A stretch of DNA of 64,000 bases from Ferruginibacter lapsinanis (lineage in GTDB: Bacteria > Bacteroidota > Bacteroidia > Chitinophagales > Chitinophagaceae), in assembly GCF_020783315.1 (NCBI RefSeq), contig NZ_CP086063.1, positions 3,274,501-3,338,500 on the forward strand. The letters run 5' to 3'. Below are positions 62,561 through 64,000 of this stretch, piece after piece. Made by a program: the position numbers and the translations under genes. The stretch's first letter is position 1. The number at the start of each line of letters is the position of its first letter. The notes below the pieces were generated by a model that searched no databases, had not been told where the DNA came from, and was given only the letters and a program-made list of their open reading frames with translations.

Positions 62561-63145
62561 TTAGCTGATAACTGTTGCAGGCTTTGCCCAGAATTTATTT
62601 GCCAGATAGTAGCCACCAAACAATATCCCACTAAAAAATACTGTTGACAATAAAGCGCCTTTATAAAACGGAAGCGCCTGAGTAAAACAATTTGTCAACC
62701 CTGCCATTGTTTTAGGGTAAGGTATGTTATTAATATCTAATCCCCCTCCTATCCATACACCAAAATTTGACAACAGAAAGAAAGCAGTAGCACCAATAAG
62801 TGAGCCAGCAAAAATGTGCAGTAAATTATCTTTCTTGATACCAAAACCAATTACAGTAATGCCGGCAAATAAAATATAATTCAATACCTGGCCACTATAA
62901 AAACCGGAAATAGTTGTCAATCCGTTTTGATATAAAATCTCATACATAATATCAGAGAAAAGCATTGAAAGCAATGGAAGTAAGAAACTCATCTTTCTAT
63001 CTTTGATCACTGAACCTCCGAACAAAGCCATCGCTATCTGCGGAGCAAATCCCAAAGGTCTTTCAGGCATTATACGGTATAAAGAAGCTATTACGATCAA
63101 TAGCAAAAAGCTTATCAGAACTGATCTATCTATTTTCATTTTCAT
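62561..63145 (-). CDS. DUF6580-like membrane protein (putative ECF-type S component)
   Basis: The 194-aa protein has five or six helices with RPLGFAPQIAMALFGGSVIK, LLPLLSMLFSDIMYEILYQN and FFLLSNFGVWIGGGLDINNI, typical of a Bacteroidota family of putative transport proteins resembling substrate-binding ECF components. The start may be 63145 or 63139. The substrate is unknown, and no riboswitch is recognised upstream. Confidence 0.75.
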   Translation of the reverse strand: MKMKIDRSVLISFLLLIVIASLYRIMPERPLGFAPQIAMALFGGSVIKDRKMSFLLPLLSMLFSDIMYEILYQNGLTTISGFYSGQVLNYILFAGITVIGFGIKKDNLLHIFAGSLIGATAFFLLSNFGVWIGGGLDINNIPYPKTMAGLTNCFTQALPFYKGALLSTVFFSGILFGGYYLANKFWAKPATVIS

Positions 63146-63272
63146 TATTTTATCTTATGCAAAAGTAGGTAAAAAATAATATCGCAATTAATATGATTTT
63201 TGGTCATTCATACCGGTAAATTTCCTTAACCCGAAAAAGGGCCATAAATTAGCAACTATATCAGTATTTAAA

Positions 63273-64000
63273 ATGTCGAAAGCTCCTCATCATATATTGT
63301 TGATCACTTGTCCGGACAGACCGGGCATCATTGCTACTGTTACGGCTCTTTTATTCAGGCATAATTTGAATATTGTAGTCATGAAGGAGTTTGTAGACCC
63401 CGAAACAAATACTTTTTTTGCCCGTGCAGAAATTACAGGAGAACTCAAGGCTTCTTCTTTGGTAAAAGAATTACAAAAAGAATTCGACCACTATAGCACA
63501 CTTATACAATTAAAACCAGTAAGCAATAAAAACATAGTACTTTTTGCCACCAAGGAATTCCATTGCCTCAGCGACCTGATCATCAGGCATCATTTCAAAG
63601 CATTACATGCCAATATCAAAGCTGTTATCAGCAACTATGATACGCTTGAAGCATTTACATCTAAGTTCGATATCCCCTTTCATTATATCAGCCACGAGAA
63701 TAAGAGCAAAGAAATATTTGAACAGGAATTGATCGCCACAGCACAACAGTACAAACCTGATTATTTGATATTGGCCAAATTCATGCGGATACTATCTCCG
63801 GATTTCGTACAGCAGTTTGAAAATAAGATCATCAATATTCATCATTCATTTTTACCGGCATTTGTTGGTGCCAACCCATATAAACAAGCATATGAAAGAG
63901 GTGTTAAGATCATTGGGGCTACTGCACATATTGTAAATAATATGCTGGATGAAGGACCGATCATCACTCAAAAAATAATACCTGTAAATCACGAGTATAG
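63273..64000 (+). CDS. purU: Formyltetrahydrofolate deformylase, partial (runs off window)
   Basis: The ATG at 63273 (MSKAPHHILLITCPDRPGII) opens a frame to the right edge, about 242 codons. An N-terminal ACT domain (LLITCPDRPGIIATVTALLF) precedes the formyltransferase fold with FKALHANIKAVISNY, then LAKFMRILSPDFVQQFENKI and INIHHSFLPAFVGANPYKQA (catalytic His/Asp region). PurU hydrolyses 10-formyl-THF to THF and formate. The last part, including GNMVLSR-like C-terminal sequence, is beyond the window. Confidence 0.94.
   Translation, partial: MSKAPHHILLITCPDRPGIIATVTALLFRHNLNIVVMKEFVDPETNTFFARAEITGELKASSLVKELQKEFDHYSTLIQLKPVSNKNIVLFATKEFHCLSDLIIRHHFKALHANIKAVISNYDTLEAFTSKFDIPFHYISHENKSKEIFEQELIATAQQYKPDYLILAKFMRILSPDFVQQFENKIINIHHSFLPAFVGANPYKQAYERGVKIIGATAHIVNNMLDEGPIITQKIIPVNHEY

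Overview
The window comes from a low-GC Bacteroidota chromosome, most likely family Chitinophagaceae. The evidence is a zinc-ligand-poor L36, a TonB-dependent receptor with a carboxypeptidase-regulatory-like domain, GldL/GldM, Porin_10, HYC_CC_PP and DUF6089 proteins, and promoters of the Bacteroidota type (TTTG or TTG, about 19 bases, then TAnnTTTG). The assignment is inferred from gene content, with no database search.

Layout. 1-2.5 kb: alpha ribosomal operon on the minus strand (infA-rpmJ-rpsM-rpsK-rpsD-rpoA; rpoA runs off the left edge). 2.7-15.5 kb: housekeeping and envelope genes (OmpA-like protein with calcium-type repeats, YfcE phosphodiesterase, TPR lipoprotein, rpe, TonB receptor, GH13 amylase lipoprotein, M42 peptidase, UbiA-like protein, LuxE-like acyltransferase, TlpA-like thioredoxin). 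15.6-18 kb: minus-strand metal-handling cluster (beta-barrel, two HMA-domain proteins, one with a Cys-rich tail, and a HYC_CC_PP protein), followed by a Porin_10 gene, a purine nucleoside phosphorylase and sucC.

22.6-31 kb is accessory DNA: orphan genes, palindromic repeats, a 45-bp minisatellite, an ArsR-SRPBCC-DoxX-YdeI operon and a HigBA toxin-antitoxin pair. 31-44 kb holds katG, two copies of a MITE-like repeat, pirin, OsmC, an HD protein, an SMR transporter and a complete RND tripartite efflux operon.

44.3-50.1 kb is the most unusual part. A tandem array of about 180-bp structured repeats (44523-45445) is interrupted by a complete 4.2-kb IS1595-type transposon (45446-49647) with 27-bp terminal inverted repeats and an 8-bp target duplication, inserted at the tip of a hairpin in the fifth repeat. 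The transposon carries, besides its transposase, a zinc-ribbon/HTH protein coupled to a P63C-domain protein, two small HTH proteins, a retropepsin-like protease pair and two tiny overlapping genes. The repeats contain a hairpin whose 10-bp stem differs between copies by compensatory changes while the 9-nt loop is nearly constant. A 21-bp, 16-copy repeat follows.

50-64 kb: DUF4242, a luciferase-like oxidoreductase/DoxX operon divergent from an HxlR regulator with tandem operators, an asparaginase-like gene tail-to-tail with an indoleamine 2,3-dioxygenase-like gene, DUF4395, tRNA-Lys(CTT), a non-canonical gldL-gldM pair with a beta-helix/DUF6089 outer-membrane protein in place of gldN, DinB, acyl-CoA carboxylase beta subunit, rnhA, a DUF6580-like membrane protein and purU (cut by the right edge).
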